NCBI RefSeq assembly: GCF_900566055.1
Contig: NZ_UPHQ01000140.1
Coordinates: 1 to 57,282, forward strand
Direction of reading: 5' to 3'
Length of the DNA: 57,282 nucleotides
DNA from: Mycobacterium innocens
GTDB taxonomy: Bacteria; Actinomycetota; Actinomycetes; Mycobacteriales; Mycobacteriaceae
The notes below the pieces were generated by a model that saw nothing but the letters and a program-made list of their open reading frames with translations, was not told where the DNA came from and made no database searches. This document shows positions 8,302-16,617 of this stretch, in pieces. Made by a program: the position numbers and the translations under genes. How positions within the stretch are numbered: position 1 is the first letter of the stretch; every line of letters starts with the position of its first letter.

Positions 8302-10521
8302 GTGCCGGTGACTCCGCCGTCGGCGCCGGCTGGGCCCCGGCCACGCCCCCGACATTTCCTCGCCGACTGGTGGTCGATCGCGGGCCTGTTCAGCGTGGTC
8401 GCGGTGCTCTACGGCGGTGGCGCGGAATTGGCGTGGCATTCATCGGGCCTCGCCGCGGCCGGAGTTCCGGCGGGCGCGGACTCGTTGTGGCAGGCGTTCG
8501 GCCCCGCGGTGGGATTCGCGTTTTTCCCGCCCGCGGGCATAACGGTGGCCGCGATGCTGCTGACCAAGCGGTCGCGCTGGCCAGCGGTCGTCGCCGCGAT
8601 CGTGACCGCTGAACTTGTGGTCGATGCGCACCATGGGATGGACATGTTGGCAGCTGCCGGGCTTGCCGCGGCCAACGCGATCGAGCCGTTGGTGGGTGCG
8701 TCGTTGGTCCGGGCGTGGTGTGGGGGTACGCCGGACCTGCGGCGGCGCACCGATCTTGCCCGCTATGTCGCCGGGGCATGTGTGTTGGGCCCGCTGGTCG
8801 GCGGGCTTCTGGGTGCGGCGGTCGGTGTGGTGTACGCGGGAATCTGGTGGCCAGGCGGTGTGGCGCGCTGGGTGGCTGCCGACGGGCTGGGTGCTTTGGT
8901 GGTCGGTGCACCGGCGCTTCTGTGGCCACGCCAGCGCCAGCTCCTGGCTGCCCGGCGGGTGGAAACGACGCTGGTAGTCGTCCTTGCCGCCGCGCTATCG
9001 GTCGCCGCATTTTCGGTGCGTTCACCGCCGGCGTTGTTGCTGCTGCCCGTGCTGGCCTGGGCAGCGTTTCGGCTGGAAGTGATCGGTGCGGCGCTGGCCA
9101 GCGCGGTGCTGGCGGTCGCGGCCAACTACATGACCGCCGCCGGCCGCGGCGCGTTTGCCGCGGCGCCGCTTCCGGGGTCGGCCCGGCTGGCTGCCACGCA
9201 GGGATTTATCGCGGTCGTCATGCTGGTGTCCCTGCTCATCGGCCAAGAAGCTGCTGGGCGGATCTCCGCGATCCGGCAGCGGCAGGCCGAACAGCGCGAA
9301 CGGACCCGCCTGGAATCGTTGGCGCGGCTGGGCGAGTCGCTCGCGGCCGCGCTGACCCCCGAGGAAATCGGTCGGGCCACCTCCGTGGAGGTGCGCACGT
9401 ATGCCGGGGTGCACGCTTTAGCGCTGGGACTGCTCAGCGACGACGGCAACACCCTGCATTGGATGCACGTGGTCGGTGAGCTGCCGCCCATCGTCACGCA
9501 GTTTGCCGATGGGCTGCCGTTGACTCAGTGGTGCGCGGCCACCGACGCGATGAGCACCGGGGTCCCGGTATTGATCCGCGAGGAAGCCGAGTATCAGCGG
9601 CGTTACCCCGAGACCGCGCAGTGGACGATGGCGGCCGGCATTGCCTCGATGGGTGTGTGGCCATTGACCATCGGGCAAAGCCGCATCGGCGTGTTGGAGC
9701 TGGTGTGGAGCCGGTCCCAGCCGCTGGACGCCACTCAGCGCTCGTTCGCCTCCGCGGTGGCGTCCATGGTGACCCAAGCACTGATCCGTGCCCGCGCCTA
9801 CGCAGACGAGCACACCCGGGCGGCGGTGCTGCAGGCGGCCGTGCTGCCGGCATCTCCGCCCGAGATCGCGGGCCTGGATCTGGCGGTGTGCTACCAGCCC
9901 GCCGATGTGACTCATGGGCTGGGCGGGGACTGGTGGGACGCGATGTCGCTGCCGAAGAACCGGACCTACCTGGCGGTCGGTGATGTGGTGGGCCATGGTC
10001 TGGCCGCGGTGGAGGACATGGCCCAGCTCCGCGCGGCCGGGCGTGGGCTGGCGGTTCAGGGGCTACCGCCGTCCCAGCTGCTTGCCGAGCTGAATATCTT
10101 TACCGGCCATGCCAGTCACGGGAAGTTCGCCACCATGACAGTGGCGATCTTCGACCCCCGGTCCGGCGTGCTGCATTACGGTTCCGCCGGTCATCCGCCG
10201 TCGCTGCTGCGCCGTTGTGGCAGTGGCAAGGTCGTTCGGCTCGGCGGGGGCCGTGGACCGGTGCTAGGCCCGCGCCGCCACGCCGCCTACGACCAGGACC
10301 AGGTGCTCGTCGAAGCCGGCGACATCCTGGTGATGTACACCGACGGCCTCATCGACCGCCGTGGCCACGACATCGAAAAGGCCTTGGCCCAAGCCGAGCA
10401 ACTTGTCGCCGGCTGGGGGGCGCATTCCTCGTTGCGCGAGGCGTGCCAGAGGCTCACCACAGCTCTGGCGCCGCCGCCACGAGATGACGACGTGTGCGTG
10501 CTTGCCGTCACATTCCGGTAA
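8302..10521 (+). CDS. Membrane-anchored GAF-PP2C (SpoIIE/RsbU-type) phosphatase with MASE1-like sensor
   Basis: 739 residues from GTG 8302, with GGGAGG seven bases upstream. Residues about 20-320 form roughly eight transmembrane helices resembling a MASE1 sensor. A short charged linker (RQRQAEQRERTRLE) leads to a GAF domain at about 365-500. The C-terminus from about 525 is a PP2C/SpoIIE phosphatase: the metal-binding Asp in GGDWWD (D543), GDVVGHG (D561), YTDGL (D681) and a terminal DDDVC are all present. Proteins of this build dephosphorylate anti-anti-sigma factors and release a sigma factor. No partner anti-sigma or antagonist gene lies nearby, so it is an orphan. From memory it has no counterpart at this place in M. 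tuberculosis. The input signal is unknown. Confidence 0.85.
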   Translation: MPVTPPSAPAGPRPRPRHFLADWWSIAGLFSVVAVLYGGGAELAWHSSGLAAAGVPAGADSLWQAFGPAVGFAFFPPAGITVAAMLLTKRSRWPAVVAAIVTAELVVDAHHGMDMLAAAGLAAANAIEPLVGASLVRAWCGGTPDLRRRTDLARYVAGACVLGPLVGGLLGAAVGVVYAGIWWPGGVARWVAADGLGALVVGAPALLWPRQRQLLAARRVETTLVVVLAAALSVAAFSVRSPPALLLLPVLAWAAFRLEVIGAALASAVLAVAANYMTAAGRGAFAAAPLPGSARLAATQGFIAVVMLVSLLIGQEAAGRISAIRQRQAEQRERTRLESLARLGESLAAALTPEEIGRATSVEVRTYAGVHALALGLLSDDGNTLHWMHVVGELPPIVTQFADGLPLTQWCAATDAMSTGVPVLIREEAEYQRRYPETAQWTMAAGIASMGVWPLTIGQSRIGVLELVWSRSQPLDATQRSFASAVASMVTQALIRARAYADEHTRAAVLQAAVLPASPPEIAGLDLAVCYQPADVTHGLGGDWWDAMSLPKNRTYLAVGDVVGHGLAAVEDMAQLRAAGRGLAVQGLPPSQLLAELNIFTGHASHGKFATMTVAIFDPRSGVLHYGSAGHPPSLLRRCGSGKVVRLGGGRGPVLGPRRHAAYDQDQVLVEAGDILVMYTDGLIDRRGHDIEKALAQAEQLVAGWGAHSSLREACQRLTTALAPPPRDDDVCVLAVTFR

Positions 10522-10540
10522 GGGGCCGGTTGGTGACGGT

Positions 10541-10559
10541 GGCGGTCGAACAAACCGCC
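10541..10559. terminator. Hairpin between convergent genes
   Basis: GGCGGT and ACCGCC form a perfect 6-bp stem with a 7-base loop in the 50 bp between two converging genes. There is no U-tract, as is usual for mycobacterial terminators. It may end transcription from both sides. Confidence 0.35.
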
Positions 10560-10571
10560 CGACCCGATCCC

Positions 10572-11843
10572 CTACCCGACTCTCGAGGGCGACGCTCCCG
10601 CCGCCAGCTCCTGCAATTCGGCCGGCATCTCGTCGGAGTCGTAACCGGTACCCGCGTCGACTGTCAGGTCGTCCTCGGTGAGCTGGGTGGCGTTCTTGCC
10701 GCCCAGATATTGTGTGAGCCCGGACCTTTCGTAGTGGGTCTTGATCCGGTCGCTCATCAGCCCGATGTATTCGAGGTTGGGAACGAGCCGCTCGAACATG
10801 ATGCTGCGGAACTTGACCATGCTGGGCGAATCCAGCATCTGTTGGTCCCAGACCTTGAGCGGCACCTTGTGGGAGAACCACTCTTCGTACACCTCGTGCA
10901 TCAGGAACCGGTTACGCATCAGCAGCGCCACCTCATAGACCCAGTCTTCGCGCTCGCGGCGTTCCTTCTCCGAGATGTTCTGGGTGATGTGGTCGCGCAA
11001 TGCCAGCACACCGTAGTGCACATGGCGGGCTTCGTCCTGGATCACCATCTTGAGCAGTTGTTTGAGCAGCGGCTCGCGCGTCTGCTGGAAAATGGTGGTG
11101 AACGCGCCGAGCGCCAAGCCCTCGATCATAATCTGCATACCGAGGAATTTGAAATCCCAACGGCCGTCGGTCATCAGCTCGTCGATGAGCACGAACAGGT
11201 TGTCGTTGACGGTGTAGATCTTCTCGAGTTTGGTGTCGAGGTAGCGCAGGAACACCTCGAGGTGCCGGCCCTCGTCCATTACCTGGGTTGCTCCGTAGAG
11301 CTTCGCGTCGGTCCAATGCACGCACTCGGTCACCTGAGCCGACGCGAACAGGGCGCCTTGCTCACCGTGCATGAACTGGCTGAGCAGCCACGCCGCGATG
11401 TCCCAGGTCAGTTTGCGCTCTTCCAGCGCCGTCAGCCGGACGCCGAATCCCTCGATTTCCTTGAACGGCACGAAGCTGCGCGGCAGGATTTGCGCGTCGG
11501 GGTTGTCCGGGGTGACGTCGAGTTCCCACGGCAGGTCGGCGTCACCGTCCCACTGCTTGGACACCGCGCGACGGTAGAGGTCATACATCTCGGCGAAGTC
11601 GCTTTGGTAATTGAGCCGGAAGTGCGCACTGTGGTGGGCCGGCATATCCACGTGATCGCCGCGCTTGCCTTTGCCCAGCACCAGTCCCCGCACCGCCGAA
11701 GGTGCCATGGAGACGGCAACTTTCGGGTTCCGCACCGACAGCATCAACCCGACACTGTCGAGGGTCTGGTGAATCTTGTTCTGCGCCTTGATCGGTAACC
11801 CGCGCACCATCGATTCCACCGAAGTCTTCACTGTCGAAGTCAT
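10572..11843 (-). CDS. Ferritin-like diiron protein, probable oxygenase/hydroxylase subunit
   Basis: 423 residues from ATG 11843, which has AGGAGG about 8 bases upstream. Two iron-ligand motifs stand out: MDEGRHLEVF (about residues 190-200) and QDEARHVHYG (about 270-280). Further glutamates (HGEQGAL, MIEGLAL) are at the spacing of a four-helix carboxylate-bridged diiron centre. The protein is soluble. The reductase gene upstream ends 17 bp before this start, so the pair reads as an electron-transfer chain (NAD(P)H to FAD to 2Fe-2S to diiron) that would activate O2 on an unknown substrate. It resembles fatty-acyl desaturase or AurF-like N-oxygenase families only in the ligand pattern. Substrate unknown. 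Confidence 0.72.
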   Translation of the reverse strand: MTSTVKTSVESMVRGLPIKAQNKIHQTLDSVGLMLSVRNPKVAVSMAPSAVRGLVLGKGKRGDHVDMPAHHSAHFRLNYQSDFAEMYDLYRRAVSKQWDGDADLPWELDVTPDNPDAQILPRSFVPFKEIEGFGVRLTALEERKLTWDIAAWLLSQFMHGEQGALFASAQVTECVHWTDAKLYGATQVMDEGRHLEVFLRYLDTKLEKIYTVNDNLFVLIDELMTDGRWDFKFLGMQIMIEGLALGAFTTIFQQTREPLLKQLLKMVIQDEARHVHYGVLALRDHITQNISEKERREREDWVYEVALLMRNRFLMHEVYEEWFSHKVPLKVWDQQMLDSPSMVKFRSIMFERLVPNLEYIGLMSDRIKTHYERSGLTQYLGGKNATQLTEDDLTVDAGTGYDSDEMPAELQELAAGASPSRVG

Positions 11844-11860
11844 CTCCAACCTCCTGGGGT

Positions 11861-12985
11861 TTAGGCGTCGAGGACGACGCTTTCTTGGGCGTACGCCGAG
11901 CAGCTGAGGATGTAGCCATCGGATCGTTCCTGGTCGCTCAAACAGTTCGGTTCGTCGACGGCCACCGCACCGTTGATCACTTTGAGTTTGCATGCGGCAC
12001 AACCGCCGACGGTGCAGCTGAAGTTGAGCTTCAATCCGCTGCGCAGACCCGCCTCCAGAATCGTCTCGCCCGGCTGCTGGGTGACCGTGCGACCGGTAAC
12101 GCGAAACTCCACATCGTGCGGTTCGGTCGGCAGCGTGCGGGTGTGTCGGGGCGCCGCATAGAACCGTTCTCGATGGATGCGATCGGTGTCGACGCCGCCG
12201 CTCGTCAGCGCAGCGGTGGTCGCGTCCATCAATTCCGGTGGGCCGCAAAGAAATACCTGTACATCCGGGCCTGCCGCCAATAGCGCGGCGGCACGCTCGC
12301 CGGTGAGCCGTCCGCTCTCTCCCGGCCATGCCGACGCCGGCTGCGAGAGCACGTGCAACACCCGCAGCCGCGGATAGCTGGCGGCCAATGCTGACAGTCG
12401 CCGCTCGAAGATGATCTCGCCTTGCCGCCGCGACACGTACACCAGCGAGATCTCGCGTTCGGGCGACTGTCGCAGTGCGGTTTCGATCATGCCGATCACC
12501 GCTGTGATGCCGCTGCCGGCGGCCAGGAACGCCAGCGGAACCGCGTCATTTTCGTCAATGTCAGGAAGGACGAAATCACCCGATGGCCCGAGCACCGTGT
12601 ACTCGTATCCGGCAGCGACGTCGCGGTGCACGAAGCCTGACACGACGCCGCCGTCGATCGCCTTTACGGTGCAGGCCAGCCGATCGCCCTCGGCGGCGCT
12701 GATCGAATAGGCGCGCTTGACGGTCACGCCGTCGACGTCGAAGCAGTGCGTCAGGTACTGCCCGGCGCGGAACTCGACCGGCCGCCCGTCGGTGACCTCC
12801 AGCACCAGCGTCACCGCATCGTCGGTCTCGCGGATGACCTCGACAACCCGAACGGGGCGCCGCACCGAAGCCGTCTGCGATTGCCCCCATCGCCGCGACG
12901 GGCCGTCGGGCCGCGGCAGGACAACCGGATTGGATTTCCTCGGGCGGAAAAGGGTAACCCGCGGCATGGTGGGAAGGCTCGGCAT
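11861..12985 (-). CDS. NAD(P)H oxidoreductase with FAD domain and C-terminal 2Fe-2S ferredoxin domain
   Basis: 374 residues from ATG 12985 (AGGGGA upstream). Domains in order: a leader of about 35 residues, an FAD-binding barrel (RAYSIS flavin motif near residue 95), an NAD-binding domain (AAGSGITAV near 155; CGPPELM near 265), and a plant-type 2Fe-2S domain from about 295. In the last, Cys are spaced CX4CX2C (SCTVGGCAAC) with the fourth Cys in ILSC. This is the layout of PaaE/KshB-like reductase components of oxygenases. It is the first gene of a two-gene operon with the diiron protein and is divergent from a TetR gene. It is very probably the electron donor for the diiron protein. Confidence 0.85.
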   Translation of the reverse strand: MPSLPTMPRVTLFRPRKSNPVVLPRPDGPSRRWGQSQTASVRRPVRVVEVIRETDDAVTLVLEVTDGRPVEFRAGQYLTHCFDVDGVTVKRAYSISAAEGDRLACTVKAIDGGVVSGFVHRDVAAGYEYTVLGPSGDFVLPDIDENDAVPLAFLAAGSGITAVIGMIETALRQSPEREISLVYVSRRQGEIIFERRLSALAASYPRLRVLHVLSQPASAWPGESGRLTGERAAALLAAGPDVQVFLCGPPELMDATTAALTSGGVDTDRIHRERFYAAPRHTRTLPTEPHDVEFRVTGRTVTQQPGETILEAGLRSGLKLNFSCTVGGCAACKLKVINGAVAVDEPNCLSDQERSDGYILSCSAYAQESVVLDA

Positions 12986-13021
12986 CGGGTCCCCTGCACA
13001 AAGTAGGAACTGGACGGTTCC

Positions 13022-13042
13022 GACAATTATTGACAGGTGTCA
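13022..13042. promoter_or_regulatory. Dyad elements between reductase gene and tetR, probable TetR operator
   Basis: Two overlapping inverted repeats lie in the divergent intergenic region. One is GACAAT-T-ATTGAC (13022-13034), symmetrical except for one base. The other is TGACA-GG-TGTCA (13031-13042), with perfect 5-bp arms. Their position 37 bp upstream of the reductase start and about 77 bp from the TetR start fits repression of both genes by the TetR protein. The assignment is inferred from position and symmetry. Confidence 0.5.
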
Positions 13043-13118
13043 TGTTTTGGCCGTAGGGCCGAAAGTCACTAATTCAAACGGATCGGCGTGAGCAGCTCCA
13101 AGCAGCGTAGGCGCCCCG

Positions 13119-13769
13119 ATGCTGTGCCAAGATGACTTCGTGATCCGCGTCGTGAGGCCATTTCGCGGCGTCAGCGCAGAGGAACGACGCGACCTGCGCC
13201 GTAACCAGTTGCTCGAGGGGTGTCTGGAAGTTGCCGGCACCGTCGGGATGGCGGCGACGACCATCGAGGCGGTAAGTCGTCAGGCCGGCCTGTCGAAGCG
13301 GTACTTCTATGAAAGCTTCCGGACCCGCGACGAGCTTTTCGTGACCCTGGCGCAGGGTCTGCTCGCCGAAATCAGCAGCGGCGTCCTCGATTCGATGACC
13401 GATTCCGCCACCGAGCTGATAGATCGCGCGCGGATGGGCATCGGTGGGGTGATCACCGTGCTGACCGATGATCCCCGCAAGGCGCGGTTGTTCACCGAGT
13501 TGATCGGCAGCGAGCTGCTCAAAGACACCGTCGGCGGGGCCGAGCACGAACTCGCCGAGCTGCTCACCCAGCTGCTGCTCGCCGGAACCGGCAGCGACCA
13601 GAGCCAATACCATCGCCTGCGGGTCGCCACCCTTGTGATCGTGGCCGGCACCGCCAAGGCCGTCACCAGTTGGCTCGACGGAAAGCTCACCGTGTCCCGA
13701 GACGACCTCATCGAGGAGGTCGCCCAGATGTCGGTCGCCGCGGCGCACACGGTGCGCAGCGATCTGTGA
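13119..13769 (+). CDS. TetR-family transcriptional regulator
   Basis: 216 residues from ATG 13119. GTG at 13140 is an alternative start that would remove seven residues, and neither has a strong ribosome-binding site. The N-terminal helix-turn-helix is clear (VGMAATTIEAVSRQAGLSKRYFYESF, about residues 37-63), followed by RTRDELF, which leads into the ligand-binding helical domain. The gene is divergent from the reductase/diiron operon, with dyad sites in between. It most likely represses that operon and itself, and is released by a small lipophilic ligand or product. It is convergent with the NTF2-like gene, 23 bp away. Confidence 0.85.
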   Translation: MLCQDDFVIRVVRPFRGVSAEERRDLRRNQLLEGCLEVAGTVGMAATTIEAVSRQAGLSKRYFYESFRTRDELFVTLAQGLLAEISSGVLDSMTDSATELIDRARMGIGGVITVLTDDPRKARLFTELIGSELLKDTVGGAEHELAELLTQLLLAGTGSDQSQYHRLRVATLVIVAGTAKAVTSWLDGKLTVSRDDLIEEVAQMSVAAAHTVRSDL

Positions 13770-13792
13770 CCGCTACCGTCGCCCCAACCGAA

Positions 13793-14590
13793 TCACGCGG
13801 GGAAGTAACGGATCCGGTTGATCAGATTGCCGCGCCACGGCAGTTCGGCGAACATGATCCCGCGCCCATGATCGGATGCCAGCGACACCGTGACCGTTGA
13901 TCCGGCGCCGTTGATCTTCGTCCAGCTGACCCCACGGAGCTGGTGCCCTAGTTCGGCCAGGTCCAGTACCTCGTCATCGCCCAAAGTCACTGCCGCAGTG
14001 GGCGATAGCGCACGTCCAGCGGCGTAGGTGTCACCGTGCCCGACCGCGTCGAGAAATGTCGTCACCAGTGTCGTGCGACGCGCGCCCACGCGGCGAAATC
14101 CGGTCAGGAAGCCGGCGGTGCCGCGCAGGCCCTGATTGCCCAACAGCCCCTGCGACAGCTTCAGCGCCGGCGACATCGCCGGCGCTCCGCTCCGCAGGAA
14201 CTGCAGCATCATCGCCGGCAAGTCCCAGTACGCCCGGAGAACGGCAATCTTCCAGTTGCCGTTGACCTTTCGCAGGTCGTAGCGCAAGAAGGCGGGAACG
14301 AACATCGTCACCGCGGGTGCCATTGCCACCTCGAGTTCGACGTCGCGCAGGACGACCGAGCCGGAGACGATGTCGAGGTCGCGGTGGAACTTGATATCTC
14401 GCGGACCGATGAAAGTGTCGAAGAACCGGCCGATCTGCTCGTGGCCCACGTGCGGCTGCGAGCCCACCGGGTCTTGGACCCGGCCGTCGCTGGTGAACAG
14501 GCCTACCCAGCCGGCGCGGTCGTGCGCTGCGGCGGCCCGCGGCGACCGCTCGACAGCGGCCAGCAGATCATCGCGATCCGGCAGCGCCAT
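13793..14590 (-). CDS. NTF2/SnoaL-like protein next to pncA (Rv2042c-like)
   Basis: 265 residues from ATG 14590. The start shares one base with the pncA stop (TGATG), so the two genes are coupled. The N-terminal half looks like an NTF2/SnoaL fold (RAGWVGLFTSDGRVQDPVG, then KFHRDLDIV and WKIAVLRAYWDLP). The C-terminal half may be a second, diverged copy (TTLVTTFLDAVGHGDTYAAG). It has no signal peptide and no catalytic motif that I can name. Its place corresponds, from memory, to M. tuberculosis Rv2042c. A role linked to nicotinamide salvage is suggested only by the coupling. Confidence 0.75.
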   Translation of the reverse strand: MALPDRDDLLAAVERSPRAAAAHDRAGWVGLFTSDGRVQDPVGSQPHVGHEQIGRFFDTFIGPRDIKFHRDLDIVSGSVVLRDVELEVAMAPAVTMFVPAFLRYDLRKVNGNWKIAVLRAYWDLPAMMLQFLRSGAPAMSPALKLSQGLLGNQGLRGTAGFLTGFRRVGARRTTLVTTFLDAVGHGDTYAAGRALSPTAAVTLGDDEVLDLAELGHQLRGVSWTKINGAGSTVTVSLASDHGRGIMFAELPWRGNLINRIRYFPA

Positions 14591-15150
14591 CAGCGGCTCC
14601 CGACCAGCGCGATGCCGGTGGTGCGCAGCTGCGTCAGCGCCTCTTTGGTGGTATCGGCCGACGCTCCCGCGGTCAGGTCGACCAACACCCGGGTCGCGAA
14701 GCCGGCGCGGTCCATGTCCTCGGCGGTGCGCCGTACGCAATGATCGGTGGCGACGCCGACCACGTCGACCTCGTCGATCCCCCGTTGCCGCAGCCAGTCC
14801 GGCAGCGTGGTGCCATGCTCGTCGACGCCCTCGGCCCCGCTGTAGGCGGCGCCGTAGGCACCCTTGCGGAAGACGGCCTCGAGCTGGCCGGTGTCGAGGT
14901 CGGGATGGAAGTCGGCGCCGCGGCTTCCGGCCCGGCAGTGCGCAGGCCACGACGAGGAATAGTCCGGCTGGTCGGAGAAGTGGCCGCCGGGATCGATGTG
15001 GAAATCCTCGGTGGCCACCACGTGGCGGTAACCGGGCCGGCCGGCTAGGTAGTCGTTGATCGCCCGGGCCAGTCGGTCGGCGCCCGCCACCGGCACCGAG
15101 CCGCCTTCGCAGAAATCGTTCTGCAGGTCGACGATGATCAGCGCTCGCAC
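14590..15150 (-). CDS. pncA: Nicotinamidase/pyrazinamidase PncA
   Basis: 186 residues from GTG 15150, the length known for mycobacterial PncA, with AGGGTGG upstream. A GTG nine bases earlier lacks room for a ribosome-binding site. The cysteine-hydrolase triad is present: D8 (IIVDLQNDF), Lys in FRKGAY and the nucleophile Cys in ATDHCV. So are the metal ligands in DFHIDPGGHF and the His of WPAHC. It hydrolyses nicotinamide to nicotinic acid and would activate the prodrug pyrazinamide. The His whose loss makes M. bovis PncA inactive is retained, so the enzyme looks functional. It heads a two-gene unit with the NTF2-like gene. Confidence 0.95.
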   Translation of the reverse strand: MRALIIVDLQNDFCEGGSVPVAGADRLARAINDYLAGRPGYRHVVATEDFHIDPGGHFSDQPDYSSSWPAHCRAGSRGADFHPDLDTGQLEAVFRKGAYGAAYSGAEGVDEHGTTLPDWLRQRGIDEVDVVGVATDHCVRRTAEDMDRAGFATRVLVDLTAGASADTTKEALTQLRTTGIALVGSR

Positions 15151-15245
15151 AATGTCCACCCTAATCCCAGCGGTTGCGGGCCGCTTGGGGCTCCGGCGAC
15201 GGCCTGGCCGGTTTGCCGGAACCCGGACCGGGGAATACCCCGCCC

Positions 15246-16103
15246 ATGTTGATTCGCAGAATCGCCCGACCCATGCTGTCAGCGGCGTTCATCGGCCAGG
15301 GGGTGGAGTCGCTGCTCAACCCGAAGCCCGCGGCGGAAGCCGCCCAGCCCACCGTGAGCGGATTGCGGACGCTGCCGGATCCCGTCGGCAGCAGCATTCC
15401 GTCCAATGCCGAGACGTTCGCTCAGATCAACGCGGCCGTCCAGATCGGGGGTGGCGTGCTGCTGGCCACCGGCCGACTGCCGCGGCTCGCCTCGGCGGCG
15501 CTGGCGCTGACCGTGATACCCGGCAACCTTGGCACCCATATGTTTTGGAGCGAACCCGATCCGGCGGTCAAGGCGCAGAAGCGACGCGAATTCCTGACCG
15601 ACCTGAGCCTGCTGGGCGGGCTGATCATCGCCTCGGCGGACACCGCGGGCAAGCCGTCGTTGGCGTGGCGCGGCCGGCGCGCGGCGAGCCGCCTCTCCGA
15701 GGCGGTCTCCTCGACGCTGCCAGGATCAGACGACACCGTACTGGGCACTGAGCTAGGAGATCTCGGGGACAAGATTGTGCACGGCCTGAAGGCCGGAGCC
15801 GAGCGTGGCCGGGAGCTGGCCGAGACAGCCGCCGAAAAAGGCGCGCCCTACGCCGAAGCCGCCTTGGAACGCGGCCGCCATCTGGCCGGTACCGCGGCCG
15901 AAAAAGGGGCGCCGCTGGCCGAGGCGGCGCGCGCCAAGGGCGAAAAGCTGGCCAGCAAGGCACGGCTACGCCGCCTGGAACTCGCCGAGACGGTGCGTCA
16001 CCAGGGTTCCCATCTCGCCGACACAGCGGTGACCCGCGGCAGCAATCTGGCCGACACCGCACGCGAGCAGGTCAAACGCCAGGGTAAGCGCCGCCGCAGC
16101 TAG
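15246..16103 (+). CDS. DoxX-like membrane protein with C-terminal 11-residue repeats
   Basis: 285 residues from ATG 15246 (MLIRRIARPMLSAAFIGQG), chosen because the DoxX-like domain begins there. No clear ribosome-binding site is visible, and the frame is open 24 codons upstream. Residues 1-150 carry about four hydrophobic segments of the DoxX family. From residue 187 to 274 (DNA 15804-16067) there are eight consecutive 11-residue units of the pattern RG-x-x-LA-x-TAAE, alternating with KGAP-x-AEAA, which predicts a long amphipathic helix like LEA proteins or apolipoproteins. The tail is basic (KRQGKRRRS). Its end overlaps the convergent gluconokinase gene by 32 bp. Function unknown. Confidence 0.75.
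   Translation: MLIRRIARPMLSAAFIGQGVESLLNPKPAAEAAQPTVSGLRTLPDPVGSSIPSNAETFAQINAAVQIGGGVLLATGRLPRLASAALALTVIPGNLGTHMFWSEPDPAVKAQKRREFLTDLSLLGGLIIASADTAGKPSLAWRGRRAASRLSEAVSSTLPGSDDTVLGTELGDLGDKIVHGLKAGAERGRELAETAAEKGAPYAEAALERGRHLAGTAAEKGAPLAEAARAKGEKLASKARLRRLELAETVRHQGSHLADTAVTRGSNLADTAREQVKRQGKRRRS
15804..16067 (+). repeat. Eight in-frame 33-bp units encoding hendecad repeats
   Basis: The DNA encodes eight consecutive 11-residue units in the DoxX-like protein: RGRELAETAAE, KGAPYAEAALE, RGRHLAGTAAE, KGAPLAEAARA, and four more diverged copies ending with RGSNLADTARE. The first four alternate as an ABAB pair, so 66-bp duplication is likely. The repeats keep the reading frame and hydrophobic spacing. 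Confidence 0.8.
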
Positions 16104-16617
16104 CCAGGAAGCTCTCGACGATCGCATCGACGTCGTGACTCAGATCCACGACGACACCCGGCTCGTCGCCGGCGAGTGGCTCCAGCGTGTCCAGCTGCGA
16201 TCGCAGCAGCGCAGCCGGCATGAAGTGCTCGGTTCGGCCGGCCAGCCGCCGGCCGATCAGTTCCGCGGAGCCGCTCAGATGCAGAAATTGCAGCTGCGGG
16301 CAATGCGCTCGCAATTGATCGCGGTAGGTCCGTTTGAGCGCCGAACGGCTGGCCACGCCGCCGTCGCGGTGGGCGGCCAGCCACTCCCCCACCCGTCGCA
16401 GCCATGGGTAGCGATCGTCGTCGTCGAGGGCTTGGCCGGCGGCCATCTTGGCGATGTTCGCCGGTGGATGCAGCGTGTCGGCATCCAGGAACGGCATCCC
16501 CAGCCGCCGGGCGAGGGCTGCGCCCACCGTCGACTTGCCGGACCCTGAAACACCCATCACCACAATGGGACAACGCATCGGCGCGGGCGCCGTGGTCACG
16601 CCTGGTTGCGATTCCAT
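16072..16617 (-). CDS. gntK: Gluconokinase, GntK type
   Basis: 181 residues. The P-loop GVSGSGKST and the sugar-binding segment FLDADTLHPPANIAKMAAG are diagnostic for the GntK family. RTYRDQLRA and FLHLSGS follow at family spacing. It phosphorylates D-gluconate to 6-phosphogluconate, feeding the pentose-phosphate pathway. The annotated start at 16617 overlaps the upstream gene by 22 bases. MRCPIVVMG at 16578 is an alternative start and matches the usual shorter N-terminus of the family. The 3' end overlaps the convergent DoxX-like gene by 32 bp, which limits divergence of both C-termini. Confidence 0.9.
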   Translation of the reverse strand: MESQPGVTTAPAPMRCPIVVMGVSGSGKSTVGAALARRLGMPFLDADTLHPPANIAKMAAGQALDDDDRYPWLRRVGEWLAAHRDGGVASRSALKRTYRDQLRAHCPQLQFLHLSGSAELIGRRLAGRTEHFMPAALLRSQLDTLEPLAGDEPGVVVDLSHDVDAIVESFLASCGGAYPGV

